64,000 nt of DNA from Kitasatospora humi (GTDB lineage Bacteria; Actinomycetota; Actinomycetes; Streptomycetales; Streptomycetaceae): positions 1 to 64,000 of the forward strand of contig NZ_JAJJPA010000036.1 in NCBI RefSeq assembly GCF_020907985.1, read 5' to 3'. The position numbers were made by a program, and so were the translations under genes. Positions 31,988-40,215 of the stretch are shown piece by piece (position 1 is the first letter of the stretch; each line of letters opens with the position of its first letter). The notes under the pieces were generated by a model. That model did no database searches. It saw only the letters and a program-made list of their open reading frames with translations, and was not told the DNA's origin.

Positions 31988-32482
31988 CTATCCCGGTGCC
32001 CCCTGGGGGGCGCCGGAAACCGGTCCCGGCGGGTGGCGTGGCGCGGTCTCCCGCACCGCCAGCAGGCGCAGGCCGATCTCCTGGAGGTCCTTGCGGCCCA
32101 GCGCCGAGCGCAGCTGCGGGAACCACTCCCGCTCCTCCCGCTCCATCTGCTGCACCGCGGCGCTGAGCAGCGCCGTCATGCCGTGTTCGAAGCCGGGGTC
32201 GGCCCCGCCGCGCTCGGCGACCTCCTCGCAGAGCCGGTCGATCGCCTTGTGGTCCTGGAAGCCCTGTAGGGCGGGGTGGGCCGGGTCGTTCAGCAGGGCG
32301 GCGACCATCGGCTGGAGCACCTCGTCCACCAGGTAGGAGTGGATGGTGAGGTCGTGCACGATGTGCTGGGCCAGATCGGTGCGGACCGCCCGGTCGCCAG
32401 GGTCCGCCGTACGGTAGGCCTTGAACAGCCGCAGCAGCTCCTTGTGCTCCTGCTTCAGCAGCACGATCGCGTCGGTGGACAT
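31988..32482 (-). CDS. Hemerythrin HHE domain protein
   Basis: This 164-residue four-helix protein has candidate di-iron ligands in LLKQEHKELLRLFKAY, IVHDLTIHSYLVDEVLQPMV and FQDHKAIDRLCEEVAE (H-x-x-x-D/E type), and in MEREEREWFPQL. This fits cation-binding hemerythrin domains that bind O2, NO or iron. ATG 32480-32482 is used; an in-frame GTG two codons earlier has a slightly better-placed GAGG. The C-terminal tail is Pro/Gly-rich. Neighbouring small genes and repair ligases suggest a stress context. Confidence 0.88.
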   Translation of the reverse strand: MSTDAIVLLKQEHKELLRLFKAYRTADPGDRAVRTDLAQHIVHDLTIHSYLVDEVLQPMVAALLNDPAHPALQGFQDHKAIDRLCEEVAERGGADPGFEHGMTALLSAAVQQMEREEREWFPQLRSALGRKDLQEIGLRLLAVRETAPRHPPGPVSGAPQGAPG

Positions 32483-32608
32483 CCGCACTCACCTCTCGGC
32501 CCCGCGTAGCCCCTGACTCGATGGTGCCAAACCGGTAGGTCCGGCGGGTCGCTCGTGACGGCCGATCGAGTGGTTCGCGGGACGCATCGCCGGCCCTACC
32601 CGGCGCCG

Positions 32609-32833
32609 CTACGGCAGCGGGATCCGGCCGCGCAGCACCTCACGCCAGAGCCGGCGCAGCCGGGTCGCGGGCCCCTGGTCGAGGTCGCGGCCGGCCGCCA
32701 GCGCCGCGGCCTCGGCGACGCGCTCCCGGCTGCGCCGCCACTGGTCGAACCGCCGGGCCAGCACCGGCTCCTCGGCGGTCAGCCGGGCCTCGATCCGCCG
32801 GCTCTCGCGTGCTTCCTGGCGTGAGAGGATCAT
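32609..32833 (-). CDS. Small hypothetical protein (DUF3040-like N-terminus)
   Basis: This is a 74-residue basic protein, MILSRQEARESRRIEARLTA, then EEPVLARRFDQWRRSRERVA. The first 30 residues resemble the start of DUF3040 proteins (LS..E.r.l..ie..L..edP.la), but the transmembrane part of that family is absent. The AGGTGAGGA sequence ahead of ATG 32831-32833 is a good RBS. It lies 44 bases downstream of the LigC gene and is likely co-transcribed with it. No function can be proposed. Confidence 0.6.
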   Translation of the reverse strand: MILSRQEARESRRIEARLTAEEPVLARRFDQWRRSRERVAEAAALAAGRDLDQGPATRLRRLWREVLRGRIPLP

Positions 32834-32877
32834 CGTCCTCACCTGCTGTCCTTTCGGGGTGACCCCCGGTGTCAGCG

Positions 32878-33939
32878 TCAGTTGCGCAGCAGCTCGGCCA
32901 GGTCGTAGCCGACCGGTTCCTCCAGCTGGGTGTAGTCGCAGCTGCGCGGGTCGCGGTCCGGCCGCCACCGCCGGAAGTGCGTGGTGTGGCGGAACCTGGT
33001 CCCTTCCATGTGATCGTACGCGACCTCGCAGACCCGCTCAGGGCGGAGCGCCGTCCACTGCGCGTCCTTGCCGCCGCTCCACCGGCTCGGCGCGCCGGGC
33101 AGCCGGCCGGTCTGGTGGGCGCTCTCCTCGGTCCAGGACGCCCACGGATGGCCGCTCGGGTCGGCCAGGCGCAGCGGGGCCAGCTCCTCCGTGAGCTCCC
33201 GGCGCCGGGCCGCCGTGAACGAGGCGCAGACGCCGACGTGCTGCAGCACCCCGGCCCCGTCGTAGAGGCCGAGCAGCAGCGAGCCGACGCCCTGGCCGTC
33301 CTTGTGCTCGCGGTAGCCGGCCACCACGCAGTCGGCGGTCCGGCCGTGCTTGACCTTGAACATCGAACGCACCCCGGGCCGGTAGGGCTCATCCAGCGGC
33401 TTGGCGACGATGCCGTCCAGCCCGGCCCCCTCGAACCGGGTGAACCAGACCTCGGCCAGTTCCCGGTCGGTGGTGGCCGGAGCCAGGTGCACCCGGGGGC
33501 CGGCCTGCGCCAGGGCGGCGGTCAGCTCGGCGCGGCGGGCGGCCAGCGGCCGGTCGAGCAGCGCGGTGTCGTCCAGCGCCAGCAGGTCGAAGGCGACGAA
33601 GCCGGCAGGCCGCTCGACGGCCAGCTTGCGCACCCGGGAGGCGGCCGGATGGATCCGCTCCTGCAGCTCCTCGAAGTGCAGCCGCCCGTCGTGGGCCAGC
33701 ACGATCTCGCCGTCCAGCACGCAGCGCGGCGGCAGCTCGGCCCGGAAGGCGTCCAGCAGCTCCGGGAAGTACCGGGCCAGCGACTTGCCGGTGCGGCTGG
33801 CCACCTCCACCTCGTCGCCGTCCCGGAACACGATCGCCCGGAAGCCGTCCCACTTGGCCTCGTAGTGCATGCCCGCGGGGATGGCGGCGACCGCCTTGGC
33901 CAGCATCGGCTCGACGGGCGGCAGCACGGGAAGGTCCAT
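32878..33939 (-). CDS. ATP-dependent DNA ligase (LigC type)
   Basis: This is a compact two-domain ligase of 353 residues with no N-terminal DNA-binding domain. PPVEPMLAKAV starts it, YEAKWDGFRAIV holds the adenylated lysine (K29), and CVLDGEIVLAHDGRLHFEEL, FVAFDLLALDDTALL, DGIVAKPLDEPYRPGVRS and MFKVKHGRTADCVVAGYREH are motifs III to V. An OB-fold follows. It matches actinobacterial LigC, which works with PolDom in NHEJ-type or ribonucleotide-linked repair. It diverges from a LigD-polymerase gene 58 bases away, so both may share a control region. Ku is not in this window. Confidence 0.93.
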   Translation of the reverse strand: MDLPVLPPVEPMLAKAVAAIPAGMHYEAKWDGFRAIVFRDGDEVEVASRTGKSLARYFPELLDAFRAELPPRCVLDGEIVLAHDGRLHFEELQERIHPAASRVRKLAVERPAGFVAFDLLALDDTALLDRPLAARRAELTAALAQAGPRVHLAPATTDRELAEVWFTRFEGAGLDGIVAKPLDEPYRPGVRSMFKVKHGRTADCVVAGYREHKDGQGVGSLLLGLYDGAGVLQHVGVCASFTAARRRELTEELAPLRLADPSGHPWASWTEESAHQTGRLPGAPSRWSGGKDAQWTALRPERVCEVAYDHMEGTRFRHTTHFRRWRPDRDPRSCDYTQLEEPVGYDLAELLRN

Positions 33940-33997
33940 ACCCGTGATGGTGCGTCATGCCCGCGCGGGGCGCAGCGCGGCGGCCTAGCGTGGGGAC

Positions 33998-35005
33998 ATG
34001 ACGGAATCGGTGGAACTGGAAGCCGGGGGGCGACTGGTCAAGCTGTCCAATCCGGGCAAGGTCTACTACCCCGGCCCCGGCTACACCAAGCTGGACGTCG
34101 CGCGCTACTACCAGGCGGTGGCCCCGGCGGTGCTGCGCGGGCTGCGCGACCGGCCGACCACGCTGCAGCGGTTCCCGGACGGTGTCGAGGGTGAGTTCTT
34201 CTACCAGAAGCGGGCGCCGAAGAACACGCCCGGCTGGCTGCCCACCGCGCACATCGCCTTCCCCAGCGGCCGCTCCGCCGACGAGATCTGCCCCACCGAA
34301 CCCGCGGCCGTGCTGTGGGCCGCCAACCTCGGCTGCCTCACCTTCCACCCCTGGCCGGTCCGCAGGGGCGACACCGACCGCCCCGACGAGCTGCGCCTGG
34401 ACCTCGACCCGCAGCCCGGCACCGACTTCGCCGACGCGGCGCGCGCCGCCCACCAGCTGCGCGAGGTGCTCGACGAGCACGGGCTGCGCGGCTGGCCCAA
34501 GACCTCCGGTGGGCGCGGCCTGCACGTCTACGTGCCGATCCGCCCCGAGTGGACCTTCGGCCAGGTGCGGCGCTGCGCCATCGCACTGGGCCGGGCGCTG
34601 GAGCGGCGGATGCCCGAACGGGTGACCACCGCCTGGTGGAAGGAGGAGCGCGGCGAGAAGGTCTTCGTCGACTACAACCAGATGGCCCGGGACCGCACCA
34701 TCGCCTCCGCCTACTCGCTGCGGGACCGCCCGGAGGCGACCGTCTCCACGCCGCTGCACTGGGCGGAGGTGGACGACGTGGAACCGCGCGACTTCACGCT
34801 GCGCACCGTCCCCGCCCGGCTGGCCGAGGTGGGCGACCCGCACGCCGAGCTGGACGAGCACGCCTTCGGCCTGGAGGCGGTGCTCGAGCTGGCGGACCGC
34901 CAGGAACGCGAGGAGGGGCTCGGCGAGCTGCCCTACCCGCCGGACCACCCCAAGGCGCCGGGGGAGCCGACCCGGGTGCAGCCGAGCCGGGCGAAGAAGG
35001 CCTGA
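33998..35005 (+). CDS. LigD-type primase-polymerase (PolDom) for NHEJ
   Basis: This is a 335-residue archaeo-eukaryotic primase-fold polymerase, separate from ligase and nuclease domains. LSNPGKVYYPGPGYTKLDVA, FYQKRAPKNTPGWLPTAHI and FHPWPVRRGDTDRPDELRLD are typical. Catalytic Asp residues are in LRLDLDPQPG (D135, D137) and KVFVDYNQMARD (D225), and KTSGGRGLHVYVPI is the nucleotide-binding loop. Such polymerases fill gaps with NTPs or dNTPs at ends held by Ku. TAGCGT (33986-33991) lies 6 bases before ATG 33998. The stop is 4 bases from the stop of convergent lnt. Confidence 0.94.
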   Translation: MTESVELEAGGRLVKLSNPGKVYYPGPGYTKLDVARYYQAVAPAVLRGLRDRPTTLQRFPDGVEGEFFYQKRAPKNTPGWLPTAHIAFPSGRSADEICPTEPAAVLWAANLGCLTFHPWPVRRGDTDRPDELRLDLDPQPGTDFADAARAAHQLREVLDEHGLRGWPKTSGGRGLHVYVPIRPEWTFGQVRRCAIALGRALERRMPERVTTAWWKEERGEKVFVDYNQMARDRTIASAYSLRDRPEATVSTPLHWAEVDDVEPRDFTLRTVPARLAEVGDPHAELDEHAFGLEAVLELADRQEREEGLGELPYPPDHPKAPGEPTRVQPSRAKKA

Positions 35006-35009
35006 GCCG

Positions 35010-36560
35010 TCAGCGGGTGGGACTCGGTGCGTCCTCGGCGGCGGGGGCGGGACGGTCCGTCCCCGGCCGGGTGCGGGCCCGGCGGAGGCCGACCGCGGCG
35101 GCGGCGCCGGTCACCGCCAGCGCCGTCCACGGCACCACGTCGCCCACCCGGTCGTACCAGGTGCGGTACCCCGGGGCGGGCAGTGCCAGGTGCACGGTGA
35201 GCGCGCCGCGGCCGCCGGTGTCCATCCGGGCCAGCTGCCGGCCCCGGGCGTCGAACGCCACCGAGTCGCCGGTCAGCGCCGCCTGCACGGCCGGGCGGCC
35301 GGTCTCGGCGGCCCGCACGGCGGCCAGCGAGGCGTGCTGCGCGGGGGCCCAGGTGTTCTGGAAGGTGCTGGTGGAGGACTGGTAGACCAGCAGCTGGGCA
35401 CCCTGCAGCGTGGCGGTGCGGGACATGTCGGGGAAGGCCGACTCGAAGCAGATCAGCACCCCGGCGGGCAGCGGGGCGCCGCTCCGGTCCACCGGCCGGA
35501 ACAGGTGGAACGAGTGGCCTGGAGTGCGGTTTTGGTCGGCCGCCTTGCTGATCTTGGTGAGCCAGCCCAGCTCGCCCCGGAACGGGATGTACTCGCCGAA
35601 CGGGACCAACCGCATCTTGGCGTACCGGTCCTGGACGCCGTTCGGGTCGATCAGCACGGCGTCCTTGGAGATGTGGCCGTCGGCCTTCCGGGCGTCCTCG
35701 TTGACCAGCAGGTCGCTGCCGGTGACGGCCGACAGCGCCCGCAGCCGGGCCAGCGTGGCGGAGTCCCGGGTCAGGTCGCTGGTGGTGCTGGACTCGCCCC
35801 AGACCACCAGGTCGGGGCGGTCCGTCAGACCGCCGGTGATGGTGGCGGAGGCGTTCAGCCGGACGATGCCGTCCGGGGTCGGCCCCGGTTGGACCAGCAT
35901 CACGGTGGCGCTGCGGGCGGTGGCCGGGGCCGGGCTGAGCGCGAACGCCACCGGGCCGGCGGCCAGCACCGCCGCGCCCGCCGCCACGGCGCCGGCCCGC
36001 AGCAGCGTGCGGTCGGCGAGCAGGGCGATCAGCACCGCCGTGTTGACGGCCACCACCGCCGCGCTGACCAGCCAGATCCCACCGAGCGAGGCCAGCGCCA
36101 GCTGGGTGGGACGGCGCCACTGGGTCGCGCCCAGCAGCGCCCAGGGACCGCCCAGCGCCTGCCAGGAGCGGGCGAACTCGGTGACCACCCAGACCGAGGG
36201 CACCACCACGAGCGCCGCGAGCGACCGCCGCACCGTCAGCGGTGGCCGCAGCAGGCACCAGACCGCCAGGCCCACCGCCCCCTGGAGCGCGCCGAAGACC
36301 ACCGCGACCAGCAGCAGGGCCGGACCGATGCTCGGGACCAGCCAGTACATGGCCGCCAGCACGAACCCGGTGCCGAACCACCAGCCGCGCACCACCGCCT
36401 CCCGGGCCCGCGGCGCCCGCTGCATCAGCAGCAGCCCGGGCACCAGCGCGATCCAGGCGAGCCATCCCTGGTCCGGGGCGGGGAACGCCAGCACCGGCAG
36501 CATGCCCGTGACCAGCGAGCCGTACCGGACGGGATGGGCGAGCGCGGCACGGAGCGACAT
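35010..36560 (-). CDS. lnt: Apolipoprotein N-acyltransferase
   Basis: This membrane enzyme of 516 residues adds the third acyl chain to lipoproteins. About six N-terminal helices are followed by a nitrilase-like domain with the triad E256 (in LVVWGESSTT), K315 (in DRYAKMRLVPFGEYIPF) and C371 (in GVLICFESAFPDM). A final transmembrane helix (VVPWTALAVTGAAAAVGLRR) anchors the C-terminus. ATG 36558-36560 was chosen over a frame 15 codons longer because the sequence before it is not protein-like. No ppm1 neighbour is present. The gene diverges from a DUF1269-type gene. Confidence 0.93.
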   Translation of the reverse strand: MSLRAALAHPVRYGSLVTGMLPVLAFPAPDQGWLAWIALVPGLLLMQRAPRAREAVVRGWWFGTGFVLAAMYWLVPSIGPALLLVAVVFGALQGAVGLAVWCLLRPPLTVRRSLAALVVVPSVWVVTEFARSWQALGGPWALLGATQWRRPTQLALASLGGIWLVSAAVVAVNTAVLIALLADRTLLRAGAVAAGAAVLAAGPVAFALSPAPATARSATVMLVQPGPTPDGIVRLNASATITGGLTDRPDLVVWGESSTTSDLTRDSATLARLRALSAVTGSDLLVNEDARKADGHISKDAVLIDPNGVQDRYAKMRLVPFGEYIPFRGELGWLTKISKAADQNRTPGHSFHLFRPVDRSGAPLPAGVLICFESAFPDMSRTATLQGAQLLVYQSSTSTFQNTWAPAQHASLAAVRAAETGRPAVQAALTGDSVAFDARGRQLARMDTGGRGALTVHLALPAPGYRTWYDRVGDVVPWTALAVTGAAAAVGLRRARTRPGTDRPAPAAEDAPSPTR

Positions 36561-36733
36561 GCGCCAATTGTCCGCTTCCAAGCCGCAGGGCACCATGACG
36601 CGCACCGAATCGGTGCCCTCGTGTCGGACGGCGTGCGAGTGGCCGGAGTGGTCGGAGTGCCTCGCCTGGCGTGGTGCCGGGGCCCGTCGTACCTTTCCGG
36701 GAGGAACTGCGCAGAACGGACCGAGGACGCGCC

Positions 36734-37255
36734 ATGGCCGAGCCGAGTGACGTCATGCTCTTCATCACCTTCAGTGACCAGGGCGAGGCCGCCGCCGCGT
36801 TCGACGAAGCCAAGGAACTGCCCGGGGCGCGGCAGGCCGCGGTGCTCACCCGTTCGACGGAGGGGATGCTCGACACGCCCGGGAGCTGGGTGAAGGGCGC
36901 GGGCGGCCCGACCGTGGCCACCGGTCTGGTCGGCGGGCTGCTGGGCCTGTTCGGCGGCCCGATCGGGGTGCTGCTCGGCTGGACGGCCGGCACCTTCATC
37001 GGCGGCGCGGCCGAGCTGAAGCACTTCCACGAGAGCGCCGAGGGCCTGCTGGTCTACAGCAAGGACCTGGCCGAGGGCAGTGCGCTGCTGATCGTCGAAG
37101 TCCGCGAGCACGACCCGGCCGTCGCCGACCTGCTCGCCGCCCGCCACGGCGGCCGGTTGCTGCGCCGGCCGGCCGAGGAGGTCGAGGCCGAGGTGCGGGC
37201 CGCGGAGCGCGCGGCCGAGCGGGCCTCGGACCGCGGGGGTGCGTCGGGATTCTGA
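36734..37255 (+). CDS. DUF1269 family membrane protein
   Basis: This 173-residue protein has a ferredoxin-like N-terminal part (DVMLFITFSDQGEAAAAFDE), then a hydrophobic Gly-zipper-rich segment (TGLVGGLLGLFGGPIGVLLG, then WTAGTFIGGAAE) that should insert in the membrane, and a soluble C-terminal part ending in a charged helix (PAEEVEAEVRAAERAAERA). This arrangement matches DUF1269. Function is unknown. ATG 36734 follows GAGGA. A TACCTT -10 candidate lies at 36690-36695. Confidence 0.82.
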   Translation: MAEPSDVMLFITFSDQGEAAAAFDEAKELPGARQAAVLTRSTEGMLDTPGSWVKGAGGPTVATGLVGGLLGLFGGPIGVLLGWTAGTFIGGAAELKHFHESAEGLLVYSKDLAEGSALLIVEVREHDPAVADLLAARHGGRLLRRPAEEVEAEVRAAERAAERASDRGGASGF

Positions 37256-37315
37256 CACCGCGACAACTCACCCGGTGTTACGGGTCGACCGGGCGGCTCG
37301 TGCCCGGAGGGCGGT

Positions 37316-38077
37316 TCAGCGGGCCAGGTACCCGCCGTCGACCGGCAGCACCGCGCCGGTGATGAACGACGCCGCGTCCGAGGCCAGGAACGCGATCGCC
37401 CGCGCCACCTCCGCCGGCTCACCGAGCCGCCCGAGCGGGTGGGCGCGGGCCATCTCGTCCAGGTACTCCGGCCCGCCCGGCTCGTCCTCCAGCGCCCGCA
37501 CCCGCTCGGTGACGATGGTGCCGGGCGCCACCGCGTTCACCCGGATGCCGAGGTGCGCCCACTCCACCGCAAGGTGCGCGGTCAGCCCGGAGGCGACGAA
37601 CTTGGCCGGACCGTAAGCGGCTTGGCGCGGCTGCCCGGCCAGTCCCGAGATCGACGAGACGCAGACGATCGCGCCTGCGCCGCCCGCCCGCATCGCCTCG
37701 ATCGCGTACTTGCAGGTGAGGAACATGCCCTTGCCGTCGACCGCCATCACCCGGTCCCAGTCCTCCGGGCTGGTCTCCAGCACGTCGGAGAGCGGGATCA
37801 GCCCGGCGTTGGCCACCGCGACGTCCAGCCGGCCGTTCCGGTCGACGGCCGTCGCCACCATCCGCCGGACGTCCTGAGGATCCGTCACGTCGGCCACCAC
37901 GCAGAGCACGTCGTGGTGCTCGTCGGCGAGCCGGGCCAGCCCGACCGCGTCGATGTCGGCCGCGACCACCCGGGCGCCGAGCCGCGCCATCAGGACGGCC
38001 GTCGCGCGCCCGATCCCGCTCGCCGCACCGGTCACCAGACAGGACTTGCCCGTCAGGTCCACCAGAGCCTCCGCCAT
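37316..38077 (-). CDS. Short-chain dehydrogenase/reductase (SDR family)
   Basis: This is a classical SDR of 253 residues. CLVTGAASGIGRATAVLMAR is the TGxxxGIG cofactor motif, and ADID after strand 2 suggests NAD(H) preference. VANAGLI is the NAG motif, IVCVSSISGLAGQPRQAAYG and PAKFVASG hold the Ser-Tyr-Lys triad, and GAVLPVDGGYLAR is the typical C-terminus. ATG 38075-38077 has AGGAG 8 bases upstream. The substrate is unknown. An FAD oxidoreductase gene lies upstream in the same direction and may share a transcript. Confidence 0.93.
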   Translation of the reverse strand: MAEALVDLTGKSCLVTGAASGIGRATAVLMARLGARVVAADIDAVGLARLADEHHDVLCVVADVTDPQDVRRMVATAVDRNGRLDVAVANAGLIPLSDVLETSPEDWDRVMAVDGKGMFLTCKYAIEAMRAGGAGAIVCVSSISGLAGQPRQAAYGPAKFVASGLTAHLAVEWAHLGIRVNAVAPGTIVTERVRALEDEPGGPEYLDEMARAHPLGRLGEPAEVARAIAFLASDAASFITGAVLPVDGGYLAR

Positions 38078-38140
38078 ACCGCCGACTCCTTCCCATGACA
38101 TCGCACCTGCCACATCGTCCCGCCGACCGGACACGGTCGG

Positions 38141-39550
38141 TCACAGGCGCGCCAGAGCGCTGCGGGCGGCGTGGTGGCCGCACATGCCGTGGGCACCCGG
38201 GCCGGGCGGCGTGGCGGCGGAGCAGAGGTAGTGGCCGGGCAGGCCGGTGGCATAGGGGTCGACGCCCGGGCGGGGCCCGAAGAGCAGCTGCCGCGGGTCC
38301 TTGGCTCCCGTGAGGATGTCGCCGCCCACGTAGTTCGGGTTGTCGGCGGGGAAGGCCGAGGTGGGACGCACCGCGGTGCCGACCACGCGCTCCCGGAAAC
38401 CGGGTGCGAACCGCTCGATCTGCGCGATGATCGCCGCCGTGGCATCACCCGGGTAGCCGTGCGGGACATGGGCGTACGTCCAGACCGGGTGCACGTCGCC
38501 GACCGAGCGCCCAGGGTCGGCCAGGTACTGCTGGCCGACCAGCACGAACGGCCGCGCGGGCATCCGCCCGGCGGCGATCTCCCGTTCGGCGGCGGCGACT
38601 TCGGCGAAATCGCCACCCAGGTGCACGGTGCCCGCCCGGCGGGCGGCCGGCACCGTCCAGGGGACGCCGCCCTCGACCGCGAAGTCGACCTTGAAGGCGC
38701 CCGGCCCGTGCCGGAACCGCCGGTAGGCGCGGGCCACCCGGCGGGGCAGCCGGTCGCCCAGGACCTCGGCCACCGCGCCGGGCGCCAGGTCGTACACGGT
38801 GACGGCCGCGGGCGGCAGCTCGGCGGCGGAGCGCACCCGGACGCCGGTCTCCACGGTGCCGCCGAGCTCGCTGAGGACGGCCGCGAGCGCGCGGCTGATG
38901 GCCTGCGAGCCGCCCGCCGCGACGGCCCAGCCGTGCCGGTGGCCGGCGGTCAGGATGCCCAGGCCGATGGCGGCGCTCAGCGGGTGGTGCAGCGGCTGGA
39001 AGGCGTGGGCGGCAATGCCGCCGAACAGCGCCCGGGCCTCGGCGGTGCGCAGCAGCCGGGCCGGCGCGGTGGCCGGGAGCGCCGCCGCCAGCCCGAACCG
39101 GGCCAGCCGCAGCGGGTGCCGGGGGAGCCGCAGCAGCGGGCCCATGACGTCGTCGGCCAGCTCGTCCCAGCCCGCGGCCGGGCCGGCGAACAGCCTCCGC
39201 CAGCGCGGCCCGTCCACGCCCAGCCCGGCCGCGGTGGCGCTGACCGAGCGGTACAGCACGCCGGCCGTGCCGCCGTCCAGCGGGTGGACGCAGTCGATCT
39301 CCGGGAGCCGCCACTCCAGGCCGTGGCGGTCAAGGCCGAGGCTGCGCAGGAACGGTGAGCCGACGGCCAGCGGATGGACGGCCGAGCAGTGGTCGTGCAG
39401 CAGGCCGGGCAGGATCGCCTCGCCGCTGCGGGTGCCGCCGCCGATCTCCGCGGCGGCCTCCAGCACGGTGACCCGCAGCCCCCGCTGCGCCAGGGTGACC
39501 GCGGCGGCCAGCCCGTTCGGGCCGGCGCCCACCACGATCGCGTCAGTCAT
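38141..39550 (-). CDS. FAD-dependent oxidoreductase of the phytoene dehydrogenase-like family
   Basis: This is a 469-residue flavoprotein. DAIVVGAGPNGLAAAVTLAQ is the FAD Rossmann motif, followed by VTVLEAAAEIGGGTRSGEAI. The C-terminal block (NPNYVGGDILTGAKDPRQLL onwards, then LCSAATPPGPGAHGMCGHHA) is the FAD-binding end of CrtI/PDS-like NAD(P)/FAD oxidoreductases (human PYROXD2-like group). No carotenoid genes are nearby, so carotenoid desaturation is unlikely. ATG 39548-39550 has GGAGGG about 10 bases upstream. The substrate is unknown. Confidence 0.88.
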   Translation of the reverse strand: MTDAIVVGAGPNGLAAAVTLAQRGLRVTVLEAAAEIGGGTRSGEAILPGLLHDHCSAVHPLAVGSPFLRSLGLDRHGLEWRLPEIDCVHPLDGGTAGVLYRSVSATAAGLGVDGPRWRRLFAGPAAGWDELADDVMGPLLRLPRHPLRLARFGLAAALPATAPARLLRTAEARALFGGIAAHAFQPLHHPLSAAIGLGILTAGHRHGWAVAAGGSQAISRALAAVLSELGGTVETGVRVRSAAELPPAAVTVYDLAPGAVAEVLGDRLPRRVARAYRRFRHGPGAFKVDFAVEGGVPWTVPAARRAGTVHLGGDFAEVAAAEREIAAGRMPARPFVLVGQQYLADPGRSVGDVHPVWTYAHVPHGYPGDATAAIIAQIERFAPGFRERVVGTAVRPTSAFPADNPNYVGGDILTGAKDPRQLLFGPRPGVDPYATGLPGHYLCSAATPPGPGAHGMCGHHAARSALARL

Positions 39551-39590
39551 GGGACCGCGCCCTCCTCCAGGACACCGACGACACTCCCAC

Positions 39591-39630
39591 GATAGGCGGC
39601 CCACCGGCGCGATAGGCGGCCCACCGGCTC
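39591..39630. repeat. 20-bp tandem duplication
   Basis: GATAGGCGGCCCACCGGCGC is repeated twice in direct tandem with one mismatch, about 40 bases upstream of the oxidoreductase start. Confidence 0.85.
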
Positions 39631-39808
39631 GGGGAGTCGCACCCGGCCTCACCGGGGTCGGCGTCGCGGGGGTGACGGTGCGGCCGGTCGAGGGCACCTC
39701 CGGAGCCGGCGGCTCGACGAGCGGTGCCTCGCTGGCTCGAAGGGCCGGAGACGGGCCGGAGGCGGGCCGGAGGCGGTTCCGGGCCGGCTGCTCACCGGCT
39801 CGCCCGAC

Positions 39809-39912
39809 GTCGGTTCGGCCCGCGCGGGCGGTCGGTTCGGTCCGCGCGGGCGGCGGTCGGTTCGGTCCGCGCAAGCGTCCGGCTCGGCCCGTGTGGTCGG
39901 CGGTCGGTTCGG
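39809..39912. repeat. Array of GTCGGTTCGG-centred repeats
   Basis: The core GTCGGTTCGG begins at 39809, 39831, 39856 and 39903 and is followed each time by (C/T)CCG(C/T)GC-like sequence. Spacings are 22, 25 and 47 bases, so a fifth, diverged copy probably fills the gap. Confidence 0.65.
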
Positions 39913-40215
39913 CCCGTGCTGGTGGCGTCCGGCTCGCCCGCCACCCGGCCGTCGCTGCCGGCGAGCTGATCCGGCCGGCGGCCTCGCCCCCGGGGCCCGG
40001 CCGTCGCCGCCGCCGGGCGAGCCAGGGCGGCCGTTCGGGGGCGCACGACCTGTCGCAGCGGCCGTGCGGGGGCACGCGGTCGGCCTACGGCACGGCGAAG
40101 CCCTGCGGTGGGCCATTCGGCGGGTGTCGGCGGCGCTGACCCGGCCGCCGGCCGAGCATGGCTGACGGTGCGTCAACTACGCTGTGCGGCGCGGGGCGAA
40201 TCGGATGAGGTGACC

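Larger units (their letters stand above)
39551..40215. other. 665-bp gene-free region rich in tandem repeats
   Basis: No coding frame here has recognisable content; frames on both strands give Arg/Pro/Gly strings. It contains a 20-bp tandem duplication (39591-39630) and a spaced array of GTCGGTTCGG cores (39809-39912). It must hold promoters for the flanking divergent genes, but none is obvious apart from the RBS GAGG just before 40216. Confidence 0.6.

Noticed and set aside
39809..39912. Possible CRISPR array
   Set aside because: Repeat cores are only about 10 bp with irregular 22-47 bp spacing, spacers are similar to one another, and no cas genes are nearby.
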